Positions 38,265-46,961 of a DNA stretch of 64,000 nt are shown here, in pieces. The notes beneath the pieces are model-generated. The model did no database searches and was not told the DNA's origin. It worked only from the letters and a program-made list of their open reading frames with translations. Both the position numbers and the translations under genes were made by a program. Source of the DNA: Shewanella benthica (GTDB taxonomy: Bacteria > Pseudomonadota > Gammaproteobacteria > Enterobacterales > Shewanellaceae); contig JAKVHY010000010.1 in NCBI GenBank assembly GCA_023284085.1, positions 62,001-126,000 of the forward strand. The letters are read 5' to 3'. Numbering within the stretch: position 1 is the first letter of the stretch; each line of letters opens with the position of its first letter.

Positions 38265-39583
38265 AGAGTGCTGTGAGACTCACTGCACCACTCTTGCTTG
38301 CCTCAACGGGTTTATTCTTGCACCAGGCTGTTGCTTCACCCATTCCGGGTCTGGAACCCGCTAAAAGCTGGGATCTCGATGGTTATATAAAGTACATGGG
38401 AACCTACACTTCTCCCGATGGCTCATCAGGTATATCTGATCACCTGTTACATCAAAGATTTAACTTTGAATACCGCTTCGATAGCGAGCTGAGATTAAAT
38501 GTCTCGATGCGTAATCGACTCTTTTATGGGGATAGCGCAGAAGTGCCTGACTATGGCGATCTGATAGGCTCAGACCCAGGTTACTGGGATATGTCGACCA
38601 CTTGGCTCGATAACAATGGCTGGGTGGGTAATACTCAGTTTGATCGTGCTTACATCGATTGGAAACCCAGTGAATTCGCTGGTGGAGACTGGCAGGCTAG
38701 GGTGGGACGTTTTCGTATTAACTGGGCGATGAGCACACTGTGGAACCCAAACGATATCTTCAATGCTTACTCGATATATGATGTTGACTATGAGGAGCGA
38801 AGTGGCGCTGATGCCGTGCTTATCAGCCGCAAGCTGGGTTTTGCCAGTTCATTGGACTTTGTCTATAACCCAAACCAAGACAGCAAATTAACCAGCTATG
38901 CTATGCGTTATCTGAGCAATTATGATGGCTGGGATCTGCAGTTTTTAATTGGAAAGTCGGGATTCGATCATGTCTTTGGAGCCGGTTTTGCCGGAGACAT
39001 ATCGGGGGCCGGATTCAGAGGCGAATTTAGCTATTTTGACCCTCAGTATGACTATTGGCCAGTCGAAGACGTGGCTGCATATAATGCGACTGCTAGATTT
39101 TCGAGTCTTAACACTCCAAGTGCTAATGCCTCGATCATTAATACTTCGGGCGTTTTCAACGCTTTTTCCGGTGAGTCACAGCGATTAGTCGCCACTAGCG
39201 TATCGACTGTGGAGATGGATTACAGTTTCACCGGACTGAGAAACTGGATGGTAAGAGGTTCAGTGCTGCATATCTCCAATCCAACGGAGTCTGATAGTGC
39301 CTTGCTCTACTTAAACCTTCCTCTGACTGCGAGAACCTTAAGCTTTACCAGCTGGACCGGTTATCTGGAGCTTGGTTTCGATGTCTCACCCTTGAGTCGA
39401 CTCACAATTAGCAGCAGTTTTTATGATGATGGTTCTTACTTTATTGGCGCCAACATGAGTTACTCTCTGGCAAATGAGTGGACCTTGTTAATGGTCGCTC
39501 AACGCTTCGATGGCAGCAGTGGCAGTTTGTTCGGCGTGACTCCCTCGACACTGGGATATATGCAGCTTAAGTGGAGCTTTTAG
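38261..39583 (+). CDS. Outer-membrane beta-barrel protein of the ABC operon
   Basis: A 440-residue protein with a signal peptide (cleavage near AVAS) and repeating amphipathic beta strands up to a terminal YMQLKWSF, whose final Phe is typical of BAM-assembled barrels. Aromatic-rich strands such as WQARVGRFRINWAMSTLWNP resemble DUF1302-like or porin-like barrels, but I do not place it in a named family. The GTG start overlaps the ATPase stop. An outer-membrane partner in the same operon as a LolA-like carrier and an FtsX-type transporter suggests an envelope-spanning export route. Confidence 0.75.
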   Translation: MKSAVRLTAPLLLASTGLFLHQAVASPIPGLEPAKSWDLDGYIKYMGTYTSPDGSSGISDHLLHQRFNFEYRFDSELRLNVSMRNRLFYGDSAEVPDYGDLIGSDPGYWDMSTTWLDNNGWVGNTQFDRAYIDWKPSEFAGGDWQARVGRFRINWAMSTLWNPNDIFNAYSIYDVDYEERSGADAVLISRKLGFASSLDFVYNPNQDSKLTSYAMRYLSNYDGWDLQFLIGKSGFDHVFGAGFAGDISGAGFRGEFSYFDPQYDYWPVEDVAAYNATARFSSLNTPSANASIINTSGVFNAFSGESQRLVATSVSTVEMDYSFTGLRNWMVRGSVLHISNPTESDSALLYLNLPLTARTLSFTSWTGYLELGFDVSPLSRLTISSSFYDDGSYFIGANMSYSLANEWTLLMVAQRFDGSSGSLFGVTPSTLGYMQLKWSF

Positions 39584-39771
39584 TCGGAGATTTATAACGC
39601 CATTAGGGATGATTGTTTTACCCCGATTCATATTGATTATCGGCGTATTCCTAATGTGATTCTTTATTTGAGATCTTGCTCACAAACAGCACTATATATT
39701 TGACTACAATAGTCGAAGTCAATAACATGCATAAAATATGAATGTTTAAGTGTTGTTTAAAGGGGATCACC

Positions 39772-39951
39772 ATGGCTATAGCAGGCGTTAGTTTTTTCAA
39801 AAAGAAAAATGTGGCAGAAAAAAGTACCCAAACGGAGCTTGAGTCTATTCAAAGTTTGCAGCAAGACTCAGAGCAAGCGAATACAGATGTAGAGGCAGAT
39901 AAGAAGCCTAAGCATGGTGAACCTGGTGTGTGCTGCGGTTCATGTTCATAA
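39772..39951 (+). CDS. Small CCGSCS-tail protein
   Basis: A 59-residue soluble protein starting MAIAGVSFFKKKN, with a polar, acidic middle and the C-terminus CCGSCS. ATG 39772 is chosen over ATG 39742 because GGGG lies 6-7 bases upstream. I recall that a conserved family of very small proteobacterial proteins is named after this CCGSCS motif; no function is known to me. A clustered cysteine tail suggests metal binding, redox chemistry or modification. A strong terminator follows, so it is a monocistronic gene. Confidence 0.75.
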   Translation: MAIAGVSFFKKKNVAEKSTQTELESIQSLQQDSEQANTDVEADKKPKHGEPGVCCGSCS

Positions 39952-39972
39952 TACCGACTGGTATAAGAACAT

Positions 39973-40001
39973 AAAAAAGCCTCGATTTTTCGAGGCTTTT
40001 T
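39973..40001 (+). terminator. Terminator after CCGSCS gene
   Basis: The stem aaaaagcctcga / tcgaggcttttt with a short T-rich loop has U tracts on both strands, so it can also serve the convergent TM2-domain operon. Confidence 0.88.
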
Positions 40002-40045
40002 AGTATCAAACAGGCTCATCCTTAAGACTCTTAGTATCACTAAGT

Positions 40046-40453
40046 TCAGGATCTATTATCGTGAATGTCGAAGACCTTGGTTAAGCAAGATTGCATCACC
40101 TGATTATTATGTTGGTGAATAATATTTTGTGCATTGAGCAGCTGAGGCAACTCCAGCAGGAATACCAGTGCATAAACACTTAGCCCAAACCAAGGGGACT
40201 CGATAGTGAAGAGTAAAATGAGTCCTAAAATAAACAAACTTAAATTCACAGTGCCGCGAACAAGTTTACCAAGATAGAAGTGGTGAAAACCTGCGATAAA
40301 ACACCAGTTTAGAACGGCATAGGTGTCTGGGTCTTTAAGATATTCAAGCTCATGTTTATGGTAGTTTTTTCTTTGTTCAGGGCTTAACTGACGCACCTTA
40401 AGGCGTATAACTTCCTCTTGCGCTACTAAAGTTTTTCTAGACAAGAACATCAT
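40046..40453 (-). CDS. TM2-domain-like membrane protein
   Basis: A 135-residue protein with two central hydrophobic helices in the TM2-like context WCFIAGFHHFYLGKLVRGTVN, followed by a second helix pair around SPWFGLSVYALVFLLELPQL. The N-terminal third is charged and cytoplasmic. The ATG overlaps the stop of the YidD-like gene (ATGA), so it is the last gene of a three-gene operon. TM2 proteins have no agreed biochemical function. Confidence 0.75.
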   Translation of the reverse strand: MMFLSRKTLVAQEEVIRLKVRQLSPEQRKNYHKHELEYLKDPDTYAVLNWCFIAGFHHFYLGKLVRGTVNLSLFILGLILLFTIESPWFGLSVYALVFLLELPQLLNAQNIIHQHNNQVMQSCLTKVFDIHDNRS

Positions 40454-40686
40454 TTTTCCTTATGCAAGGGATCATGACTGATGCTGGCGCAATCAGGCTC
40501 AGAGCAGCGTATGATACGTTTGAGTCCGAGCCAAGTGCCAGTAAATAAACCATAATGATCGATGGCTTGTTTAGTGTATTCAGAGCAAGTCGGCGTAAAA
40601 TTACATTCTAGGTTAAAGTAATGTTTAGAGCCGCCTTTGCGCTGATAGCGATTAATCAAAGCGATAGCCAGCTTCGACAAACTCAC
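40450..40686 (-). CDS. YidD family membrane protein insertion factor (paralogue)
   Basis: A 78-residue protein with the YidD signature FTPTCSEYTKQAIDHYG and the following GLKRIIRC. YidD proteins assist YidC-dependent membrane insertion and are normally encoded between rnpA and yidC; this copy is elsewhere. I chose GTG 40686, whose G is the last base of the DUF4177 stop (TAGTG); the longer frame to ATG 40740 would overlap that gene by 55 bp and add residues foreign to the family. Coupled on both sides within a DUF4177-YidD-TM2 operon. Confidence 0.75.
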   Translation of the reverse strand: MSLSKLAIALINRYQRKGGSKHYFNLECNFTPTCSEYTKQAIDHYGLFTGTWLGLKRIIRCSEPDCASISHDPLHKEK

Positions 40687-40907
40687 TAGCCGTTTCGGCC
40701 TAAAGTGACAATCACAGCTTCTCGGTTCCAAAATAGCCAAAAACGTTTTCTTTCGATCACTTGAAACACAACTTGCCAGCCTTCGGCGGCTTGCTCATTG
40801 AGTGTAGCTTCCATTTTTTTCAGTGGGAGACCGCTTGAGCCTAAGAAGATAGTGCCACAGCCACCTTCGACGATATGAACTATCTTGTATTCTTTGTAAG
40901 TTGTCAT
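40686..40907 (-). CDS. DUF4177-like small protein
   Basis: A 73-residue protein with the pattern of DUF4177: an N-terminal strand YKEYKIVHI, then LNEQAAEGWQVVFQVIERK, followed by a final strand. These are small single-domain proteins of unknown function. A glycine-cysteine loop (EGGCGTIFLGSSG) is inserted after the first strand. It is the first gene of the operon with the YidD-like and TM2 proteins. No clear promoter could be assigned in the 210-bp gap to pfaE. Confidence 0.68.
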   Translation of the reverse strand: MTTYKEYKIVHIVEGGCGTIFLGSSGLPLKKMEATLNEQAAEGWQVVFQVIERKRFWLFWNREAVIVTLGRNG

Positions 40908-41117
40908 TTTTTTCCTAGGTAGAATATGAACTGCAATAGAGACAATAACTTACTTTTATTTTTGTATGACGTAAATGTAATTTAACCTCAATTTAGACTT
41001 AGCTAACAGATGTAGACATAACAAGAAATTAAATCAGATGTTACTTTTGATTAGGTATCTCTACAGCCTTGGCTTTGATAAGATCCCATTCGATTATTTC
41101 ACTATTTCGGAGTCAGT

Positions 41118-41996
41118 TTGAGTCAAGCTATTTCCCCCTTGAAGTCTGAAAAGGGCACACTCCGCCTTTTTTTCTGTCCACTCGAACATGAACTTTTAAC
41201 ATCTGAACAGGCAGACTCGATTAGGCGTTGGCTACCCGAAGATGAACTGACTAAGGTGTCGCGTTATATTCAGCTTTCGGCCAGAGATAAAGGTTTGATG
41301 GTTAGAGGCTTACTAAGAGGGATCTTATCCTTGGTTGCTAAGGAAACTGGTGCAAATAGAGAATCTGTTTCACCGGCCGATTGGCGTTTCGAATATGGCA
41401 AGCAAGGAAAACCTAAACTGGTCAGTGAGCAACAAGCGCAAAGTGGACTGCTGTTTAATATTAGTCACAGTGGTGACTGGCTGGTGGTCGCTGTGATGGA
41501 GAAAACTGAACATCATAAAATTAATGAACTAGGGGTAGATATAGAGCGATGTAGGCAAACGACGAACATTTATCCTATCTTGAATCATTATTTTACTCTT
41601 GAAGAGTCTAAGGCCTTGCTTGCGCTGCCAAATGATAAGCAAAGAGAACGCTTCTTCGATTTATGGGCGCTGAAGGAGTCCTATATCAAGGCTAAAGGCC
41701 TTGGTCTGGCTTTATCTCTTAAGTCATTCAGTTTCGATTTCTCTGGTATAAAAAAGGAAAAGTTAGATTTATTCGCAAAAGGTCGCTGTATTGATGTGTT
41801 ACCTCTCTTTGAGAATATTCAATTAAACCTTCATCGGGGAGAGTCGGTAAAATCGGCAGATACTTGGTCGGTGTTATTCGGTAAGCTAAATGAGGAGTAT
41901 CGATTTGCTGTGAGTCTAGATATCGATTCAAAGCTTGATACCCATGCTCAGAAAATTGACATCACAGCTCTGTTAAAAGAATTTGAATCTAATTAG
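41118..41996 (+). CDS. pfaE: PfaE, Sfp-type phosphopantetheinyl transferase
   Basis: A 292-residue transferase that attaches 4'-phosphopantetheine to the six ACPs of PfaA. Magnesium- and CoA-binding motifs are GVDIE (139-143) and WALKESYIKAKG (183-194), preceded by NISHSGDW at about 114. The start is TTG, five bases after CGGAG; the next in-frame ATG is at residue 61 and would remove conserved sequence. I recall that PfaE of other Shewanella also uses TTG. It stands alone on the strand opposite the pfa operon and 11 kb from pfaR, with unrelated genes between. Confidence 0.93.
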   Translation: MSQAISPLKSEKGTLRLFFCPLEHELLTSEQADSIRRWLPEDELTKVSRYIQLSARDKGLMVRGLLRGILSLVAKETGANRESVSPADWRFEYGKQGKPKLVSEQQAQSGLLFNISHSGDWLVVAVMEKTEHHKINELGVDIERCRQTTNIYPILNHYFTLEESKALLALPNDKQRERFFDLWALKESYIKAKGLGLALSLKSFSFDFSGIKKEKLDLFAKGRCIDVLPLFENIQLNLHRGESVKSADTWSVLFGKLNEEYRFAVSLDIDSKLDTHAQKIDITALLKEFESN

Positions 41997-42002
41997 TACA
42001 AT

Positions 42003-42049
42003 GAAAAAAAAGAGCAGAGTGACAAAATACAAGATTGTCATTTCTGCTC
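42003..42049 (-). terminator. Terminator downstream of the porin gene
   Basis: The stem gagcaga.tgacaa / ttgtca.tctgctc has small bulges and, on the minus strand, leads into a run of seven or eight T. It lies about 95 bp past the porin stop. Confidence 0.65.
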
Positions 42050-42143
42050 GAGAGGGAGCGATAGATAAGCCAGAGCATAAGCAGGAAGAACCTAGCTCAG
42101 ATGTTATCGATGCGCTTTATTGCTCTTTTAGCTTAATATTGAA

Positions 42144-43334
42144 TTAGTATTTAGCCTGCAATGTTAACCATAGCTTGTCGGTATCATTCGAGAAGCCGTA
42201 ACCCGCATCGGCGCCGCTGAAACTTGCGTATTTCACGCCGATATCATAGTGCTTCGCAAATGGGTAGGTTGCCGCTATGCCCCATTCCTGACCCATATCG
42301 ATATCACCGTAGTCAGAATCAAACTTATGATATTTGGCGAGTAGTTTAAGCCCAGCAACTTTTGCTGTTAGTACCACATGGGCATCTACGAGACCGTTCT
42401 CCCAGTTTCCCATACCACCAAAGAGAAATTTATCTGTCCAGCCGTTGAAGGCGTGCAGTGTAGCCAGTGGCGTGATAAAACCAGCCTGGCCGTCATCTGA
42501 GCCTAAGACTTCGTAACCTATTTTGGCACCTAAGCCTTCGAAACCTACACCTGCACCCAATTTATAATAATTAGCGGTGTAACTTGTCGGGTTGTCCCCG
42601 CCCTCTGACTGCTGAGCATATTCCGCTTCATAGCTGAGTTTGATGGCATCTAGTTTGAGCTTTCCTGTTGCACGAATACCGTAAGTGTCACTTGAGAAGG
42701 CGGCAACGTCTATGTTGTCAATCAGGTATGCATAACCAGTGATATTGGCAATCTCACCGGCTTTGTAGTTTATGTTAAGCAGGTTTGTTTCGTTCTTATG
42801 CTCATCTTTGCCTGAGTCCTCGGAGAAGATGCGGTTCACGTTGTTAATATAAGAATAGTAAACGGTGAGGTTTTCAAGGGCGGTGTTCTTTACCGAGAAG
42901 GCATCATAAGTTTGCTCATTTTGACGGAAGCCTACGCCACCGACGAATCTTTGATTATCCAGCAATATTCGCTGACGTCCATATTTGACCAAGGTTTCAG
43001 CTGGGCCTCGATAGCCGATAAATGCCTGATTGATTTGAGTGTATTCATAATCACCGATCAGGGGTTCGTTATCGGTGGAACGTACATCATCGACTTCAGT
43101 CAGTGCAAACAGCTTGTAGATATCACCGGTTTGGTAGGTTAAGCGAGTACGTAATGTGGTTTGATTTTGATTATCGACCGTATCTACATCGGCGTCTTCG
43201 TAGCGTAAACGGAATTGTAGATTAATTTTTGAATCATCGATAAAGGCTTTCTTTAATGGGTCTACGCTGTCAGCGGCAACAGCAGAGGCAGAAAGAGAAG
43301 CTAAAATTGCTAGGGTAAGTGCACGAACTTTCAT
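42144..43334 (-). CDS. Outer-membrane porin, alginate-export-like family
   Basis: A 396-residue barrel protein with signal peptide MKVRALTLAILASLSASAVA. The sequence FRLRYEDADVD and GRQRILLDNQRFVGGVGFRQ matches the alginate-export/porin family, and the C-terminus is LTLQAKY with a terminal aromatic residue. ATG 43334 with AAGGA upstream is the real start; the longer frame to 43481 adds non-coding residues. The solute is unknown. It lies next to the alkylsulfatase on the same strand, with a terminator between them. Confidence 0.82.
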   Translation of the reverse strand: MKVRALTLAILASLSASAVAADSVDPLKKAFIDDSKINLQFRLRYEDADVDTVDNQNQTTLRTRLTYQTGDIYKLFALTEVDDVRSTDNEPLIGDYEYTQINQAFIGYRGPAETLVKYGRQRILLDNQRFVGGVGFRQNEQTYDAFSVKNTALENLTVYYSYINNVNRIFSEDSGKDEHKNETNLLNINYKAGEIANITGYAYLIDNIDVAAFSSDTYGIRATGKLKLDAIKLSYEAEYAQQSEGGDNPTSYTANYYKLGAGVGFEGLGAKIGYEVLGSDDGQAGFITPLATLHAFNGWTDKFLFGGMGNWENGLVDAHVVLTAKVAGLKLLAKYHKFDSDYGDIDMGQEWGIAATYPFAKHYDIGVKYASFSGADAGYGFSNDTDKLWLTLQAKY

Positions 43335-43651
43335 TGTGTAGTCCTTATGTTTCATCATTGCTCTGTGACTGTTATAGATGTGAACTTGAATTGCTTGTTT
43401 GATCTGAAACAAACTTAATCTATGATTTTGATATGGGATCAATAACTGTGACGAAGATCGTTGACTTATCCAGATCGTCATTACCTATAAAGTAGTATTT
43501 TTAGTGTTTGCTAATTTAAGCTTTGTTGATGATGTTAGTCTAAAATGAGAACTTTGATTGGTTTGAGCGGTTTAATTAAGTTGGTATCAATGAAGAAAGG
43601 CATAGGTTCAATGGTCGAAGCTATGTTTATGTAAAGTCGTCATGTCAGTAA
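43335..43651. other. Upstream region of the porin gene
   Basis: About 320 bp, AT-rich, without an ORF of note. The porin promoter must lie here; I could not assign boxes with confidence and see no repeats. Confidence 0.4.
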
Positions 43652-43685
43652 CAAAAAAACACCCAAGGTGAGAAACTTGGATGTT
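43652..43685 (-). terminator. Terminator of the alkylsulfatase gene
   Basis: On the minus strand a 10-bp stem with one mismatch (aacatccaag / cttgggtgtt) is followed by seven T residues, about 70 bp past the gene. Confidence 0.7.
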
Positions 43686-43753
43686 GTAGATACCTGTTCC
43701 AGTCTGTTTTAATCTAGCTGATAGTATAAAAACCAGCTTTACTCACTTGAGGC

Positions 43754-45766
43754 TTAGTGTGTTCCATTCGCTGGCTTTAAAGGCACGATTTCAAAGTCAG
43801 GTTTAAATTCGACCAGGCTAGAAGCTATCTTATTGAATGCCGTATTGTCGCCGCTTAATCTTGCTGTACCATCTGACAGTAAGGTTTTGAGCTTAGTTTG
43901 ACCCATAAGAATACGGGTCACGTCGGCTTTATTGACCGTCAGGGTTGCATCGGCTGGCTTAATACTGGTCACTTCTATGTTGCTCAGGTTACCGTTACTC
44001 ATCTCTACATATAGAATACGATTGTCGTCCGGAGTGACGATGTTCATCGTCACCAGACCTTGCTTAGCAGCCTTAATACTGTCGATTTTGACCGCGAGGA
44101 AATCGAACAGGGTTGGCATATCCATTTCACTGATCACATCGGCTGAGGCGGTCTTAGGTGTACCGGCTTGTATGCCGACACGCAACTCTTGAGCACCGGT
44201 TAAATATATGTTTCTCCAGCCGGCATTTTCAGATTGATAACCGAGTTGCTCATAGGTATCGGCCAGTAACTGACGTGCGGTATTGTTACCGGGATTGGCC
44301 ATCACCACCTTATTCAGTGCAGTTGCCACGAAACGATACTCACCTTGAGAGTAATCTGCTTGAGCGCGTTTTATCACAGATTTAGCCCCGCCCATATACT
44401 CGACAAATTTAGTCGCTTCTGGGTGGGTCGGCAGAGGATTAAGGTTAGCCGGGTTCATGTCAAAATAACCCAAATACATGTTGTAGACAGCCTTGGCATT
44501 ATGGCTGTATGAGCCATGATAACCATTGGTATGCCACGATTTAATGATAGCTTCTGGGATGGTTTCTTGGATCGCATCGCCTATGTCTTGAATCGTTACT
44601 CCTTGGTTGGCTAAGCGCAGAGTTTGGTTATGAATCAGGCCATAATTGTCCCTTTGTAATCTTAAGAAGTCATTGATCTCCCCATTGCCCCAGATTGGCG
44701 CCGAGTGTGCAGAAAATAGCGTTTGAACCTCACCACCAAAGGCATTGATCATCTCATTGATATCTTTAGACCACTTTTGTGCATCACGTACCTTGGCACC
44801 TCTGAGGGTGTAGATATTGTGCATGCCCTGGTAGGTTAACTCAGCGCTCCAGAGCGCTTTCATGGAGGGAATATAGGTGATCATCTCAGAGGTGGCTTCA
44901 GTGCCTGAGGCATCCATAAATACCATCTCTAAGCCATCTATGGTCAAGGTTTCCCATTTTCCTTTGCTATTTAAGGTGTAGTCGGGTTTAACGTAGGTTA
45001 TCTCACCCTTAGACAGACCTTTGCCAAGGGCTGCATCGACAATGCCGTGATCGTGTCGACCTAGAGTTGCACCATATTGGTAAGCTGCACGTCGGCTCAT
45101 GGCATTACCCGCAAGTACATTCTCGTCCACAATCTCCTTGGTGATATTGTGTGAGCCATACACTTTTACGTCAGGATAGAGTTCTTGAACTCCCCTTGAA
45201 CCACCAAAGTGGTCAGCATGACTATGAGAATAAATCATGGCAACGACAGGAAGATCATTGCCTTCGGGGAGGTTTTTCATGGCAAACTCGAGAGATATTT
45301 TTGCGGCTTCCTTTGTCAGTAATACGTCATAGGCTATCCAGCCATTATCAGAACGGATAAGGGTCAGGTTCGATAGATCTGTGCCTCTAACCTGATAGAT
45401 ACCATCTCGAACCTTATATAACCCGTCGGCAACCATGTTTAGCTTGGCTTGACGATGTAAGGAGGGGTTGACGGTATCTGGAGCCTTATCGCTGATGAAT
45501 TCAAACTCGGCTCTAAGAATTGCAGCGGCTTTGTCATCGAGTTTAGCGATAAGGTGCTTTGAGGATTGCTCGAAGGCTGCTGTATCGGTGAAGTTCAGAT
45601 GAGTGGCGAAAGCTCTATTAGCATCGGCTGTATGCACACTAGCGTCTTTGCCGACGTAATTGACAGTGAGGTGGTCGTGTTCATGCTGGGCTGCAAATGT
45701 GTTAAACGGCACCATTGTGACTGACAAAGCCGAACAGATAGAGATGGCGATAAGTGATGTTTTCAT
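43754..45766 (-). CDS. Alkylsulfatase, metallo-beta-lactamase fold (SDS hydrolase type)
   Basis: A 670-residue exported enzyme (signal cleavage after FAA) with the metal-binding HSHADH (181-186) of the metallo-beta-lactamase fold, an alpha-helical dimerisation region after about 430, and a C-terminal SCP2-like domain near 550-670. This is the arrangement of SdsA1-type linear alkylsulfatases that cleave primary alkyl sulphates such as dodecyl sulphate. A weak AGGTT site precedes the ATG. It is divergent from a LysR gene 193 bp away, its probable regulator. Marine alkyl sulphates could be the natural substrates, an inference. Confidence 0.9.
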   Translation of the reverse strand: MKTSLIAISICSALSVTMVPFNTFAAQHEHDHLTVNYVGKDASVHTADANRAFATHLNFTDTAAFEQSSKHLIAKLDDKAAAILRAEFEFISDKAPDTVNPSLHRQAKLNMVADGLYKVRDGIYQVRGTDLSNLTLIRSDNGWIAYDVLLTKEAAKISLEFAMKNLPEGNDLPVVAMIYSHSHADHFGGSRGVQELYPDVKVYGSHNITKEIVDENVLAGNAMSRRAAYQYGATLGRHDHGIVDAALGKGLSKGEITYVKPDYTLNSKGKWETLTIDGLEMVFMDASGTEATSEMITYIPSMKALWSAELTYQGMHNIYTLRGAKVRDAQKWSKDINEMINAFGGEVQTLFSAHSAPIWGNGEINDFLRLQRDNYGLIHNQTLRLANQGVTIQDIGDAIQETIPEAIIKSWHTNGYHGSYSHNAKAVYNMYLGYFDMNPANLNPLPTHPEATKFVEYMGGAKSVIKRAQADYSQGEYRFVATALNKVVMANPGNNTARQLLADTYEQLGYQSENAGWRNIYLTGAQELRVGIQAGTPKTASADVISEMDMPTLFDFLAVKIDSIKAAKQGLVTMNIVTPDDNRILYVEMSNGNLSNIEVTSIKPADATLTVNKADVTRILMGQTKLKTLLSDGTARLSGDNTAFNKIASSLVEFKPDFEIVPLKPANGTH

Positions 45767-45959
45767 ATAAACCTAACCTTAGCTAGAGAAAAAGGACATT
45801 CACCAGAATTGAATGTTTTGCTTACTATTACTGGTGGGTATTTAATCAGTGACCTCAGTCTATACAGCTTGAATAGGTTAATAATTAGGGCTAACCTAGA
45901 AGTTAATATTTATATTATGAATATTAGGCTTGTTATAAGAATTTGCTCAGGAACCTGCT

Positions 45960-46865
45960 ATGCCCCAACAGAAACATTTTGATCTCAACCTTTTACGTGT
46001 TTTTATTACTGTATGTAGGGCTGGGTCCTTCAGTAAGGCCGCACAGGAGTTAGACCTCACTCAATCTTCCGTGAGCAATGCGATTAATCGGCTTAAATCT
46101 ACCGTGGGAGAAGCACTTTTTATTCGAGTGGGCAGGGGGGTCAAACCGACAGCTGGAGCGCTTAGCTTGTATGAAGAGTTTAAGGAGCCCTTGTCGAGTA
46201 TCGAGCAATCTTTACTGGGGATGAAGGCGTTTGATCCCCTGTGTAGCGAGCGCACGTTTCATGTATATGCTCATGAAACGACAATAGGCTTGTTGCATAA
46301 ACGAATAAATGAGTACCTTAGCCATTTATCTGTGAATATTGTATTTCGTGAAATACCGATACAGGAAGAGCAACTGCAGTTAGACCTTCAGGTCGAAGCC
46401 GTGGATCTGGCTATTGACCTGACCAAGCCTGAATTGGCATCTTTTTCAGATGAACTCTTGATGCAAGATAACTTGGTATGTGTGGTAAGGAAGGGGCACC
46501 CGAGAATATCAAACACCCTGAGCCGTGAGCAGTATTTTAGTGAGAAGCATATCGTGTTGAATATGAGGCGGGGCAACTTGAGTATGGTAGATTTTCTAAC
46601 CGATGAAGTCTTGCCTCACAGAGAGGTTTATTGTGAGCAATCCTCTATTCTCGCCATGTTGGCGACAGTGGCTAATTGTGATGCTATCGCTGTCGCTACT
46701 CAAACCTTTTCCCAAGAATATGCCGAGCTGTTCGGCTTACAGGTACTGCAGCCACCTCTCGATACTCGTGTTATCAACTATCATATGGTTTGGAGTAAGA
46801 AGTTAGATCGAAATCCTGCGAGTATTTGGTTAAGAAATACCTTAAAAAAATTGAGCCATCAGTAA
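45960..46865 (+). CDS. LysR-family regulator, divergent from alkylsulfatase
   Basis: A 301-residue LysR protein with N-terminal helix-turn-helix (GSFSKAAQELDLTQSSVSNAI, about 20-40) and an effector-binding domain. AGGAAC lies upstream of the ATG. Its head-to-head arrangement with the alkylsulfatase makes it the best candidate regulator of that gene. It is closely related to the next gene, sharing the opening HFDLNLLRVF/QFDVNLLRVF and the ending NPASIWLR/NPAHIWLR, so the two arose by tandem duplication. Confidence 0.88.
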   Translation: MPQQKHFDLNLLRVFITVCRAGSFSKAAQELDLTQSSVSNAINRLKSTVGEALFIRVGRGVKPTAGALSLYEEFKEPLSSIEQSLLGMKAFDPLCSERTFHVYAHETTIGLLHKRINEYLSHLSVNIVFREIPIQEEQLQLDLQVEAVDLAIDLTKPELASFSDELLMQDNLVCVVRKGHPRISNTLSREQYFSEKHIVLNMRRGNLSMVDFLTDEVLPHREVYCEQSSILAMLATVANCDAIAVATQTFSQEYAELFGLQVLQPPLDTRVINYHMVWSKKLDRNPASIWLRNTLKKLSHQ

Positions 46866-46961
46866 TGATTTCCTCGGTTGAAAGTAAAGTAATTAGTTTG
46901 CTTTATAGAATAAAAATCAGATGGCGTAATACACAGGTTTTGTATTTGAGAGGGCTCTAGA

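Noticed and set aside
43335..43481. N-terminal extension of the porin frame
   Set aside because: The extension precedes a clear signal peptide with its own AAGGA site at 43334, so it is untranslated leader.
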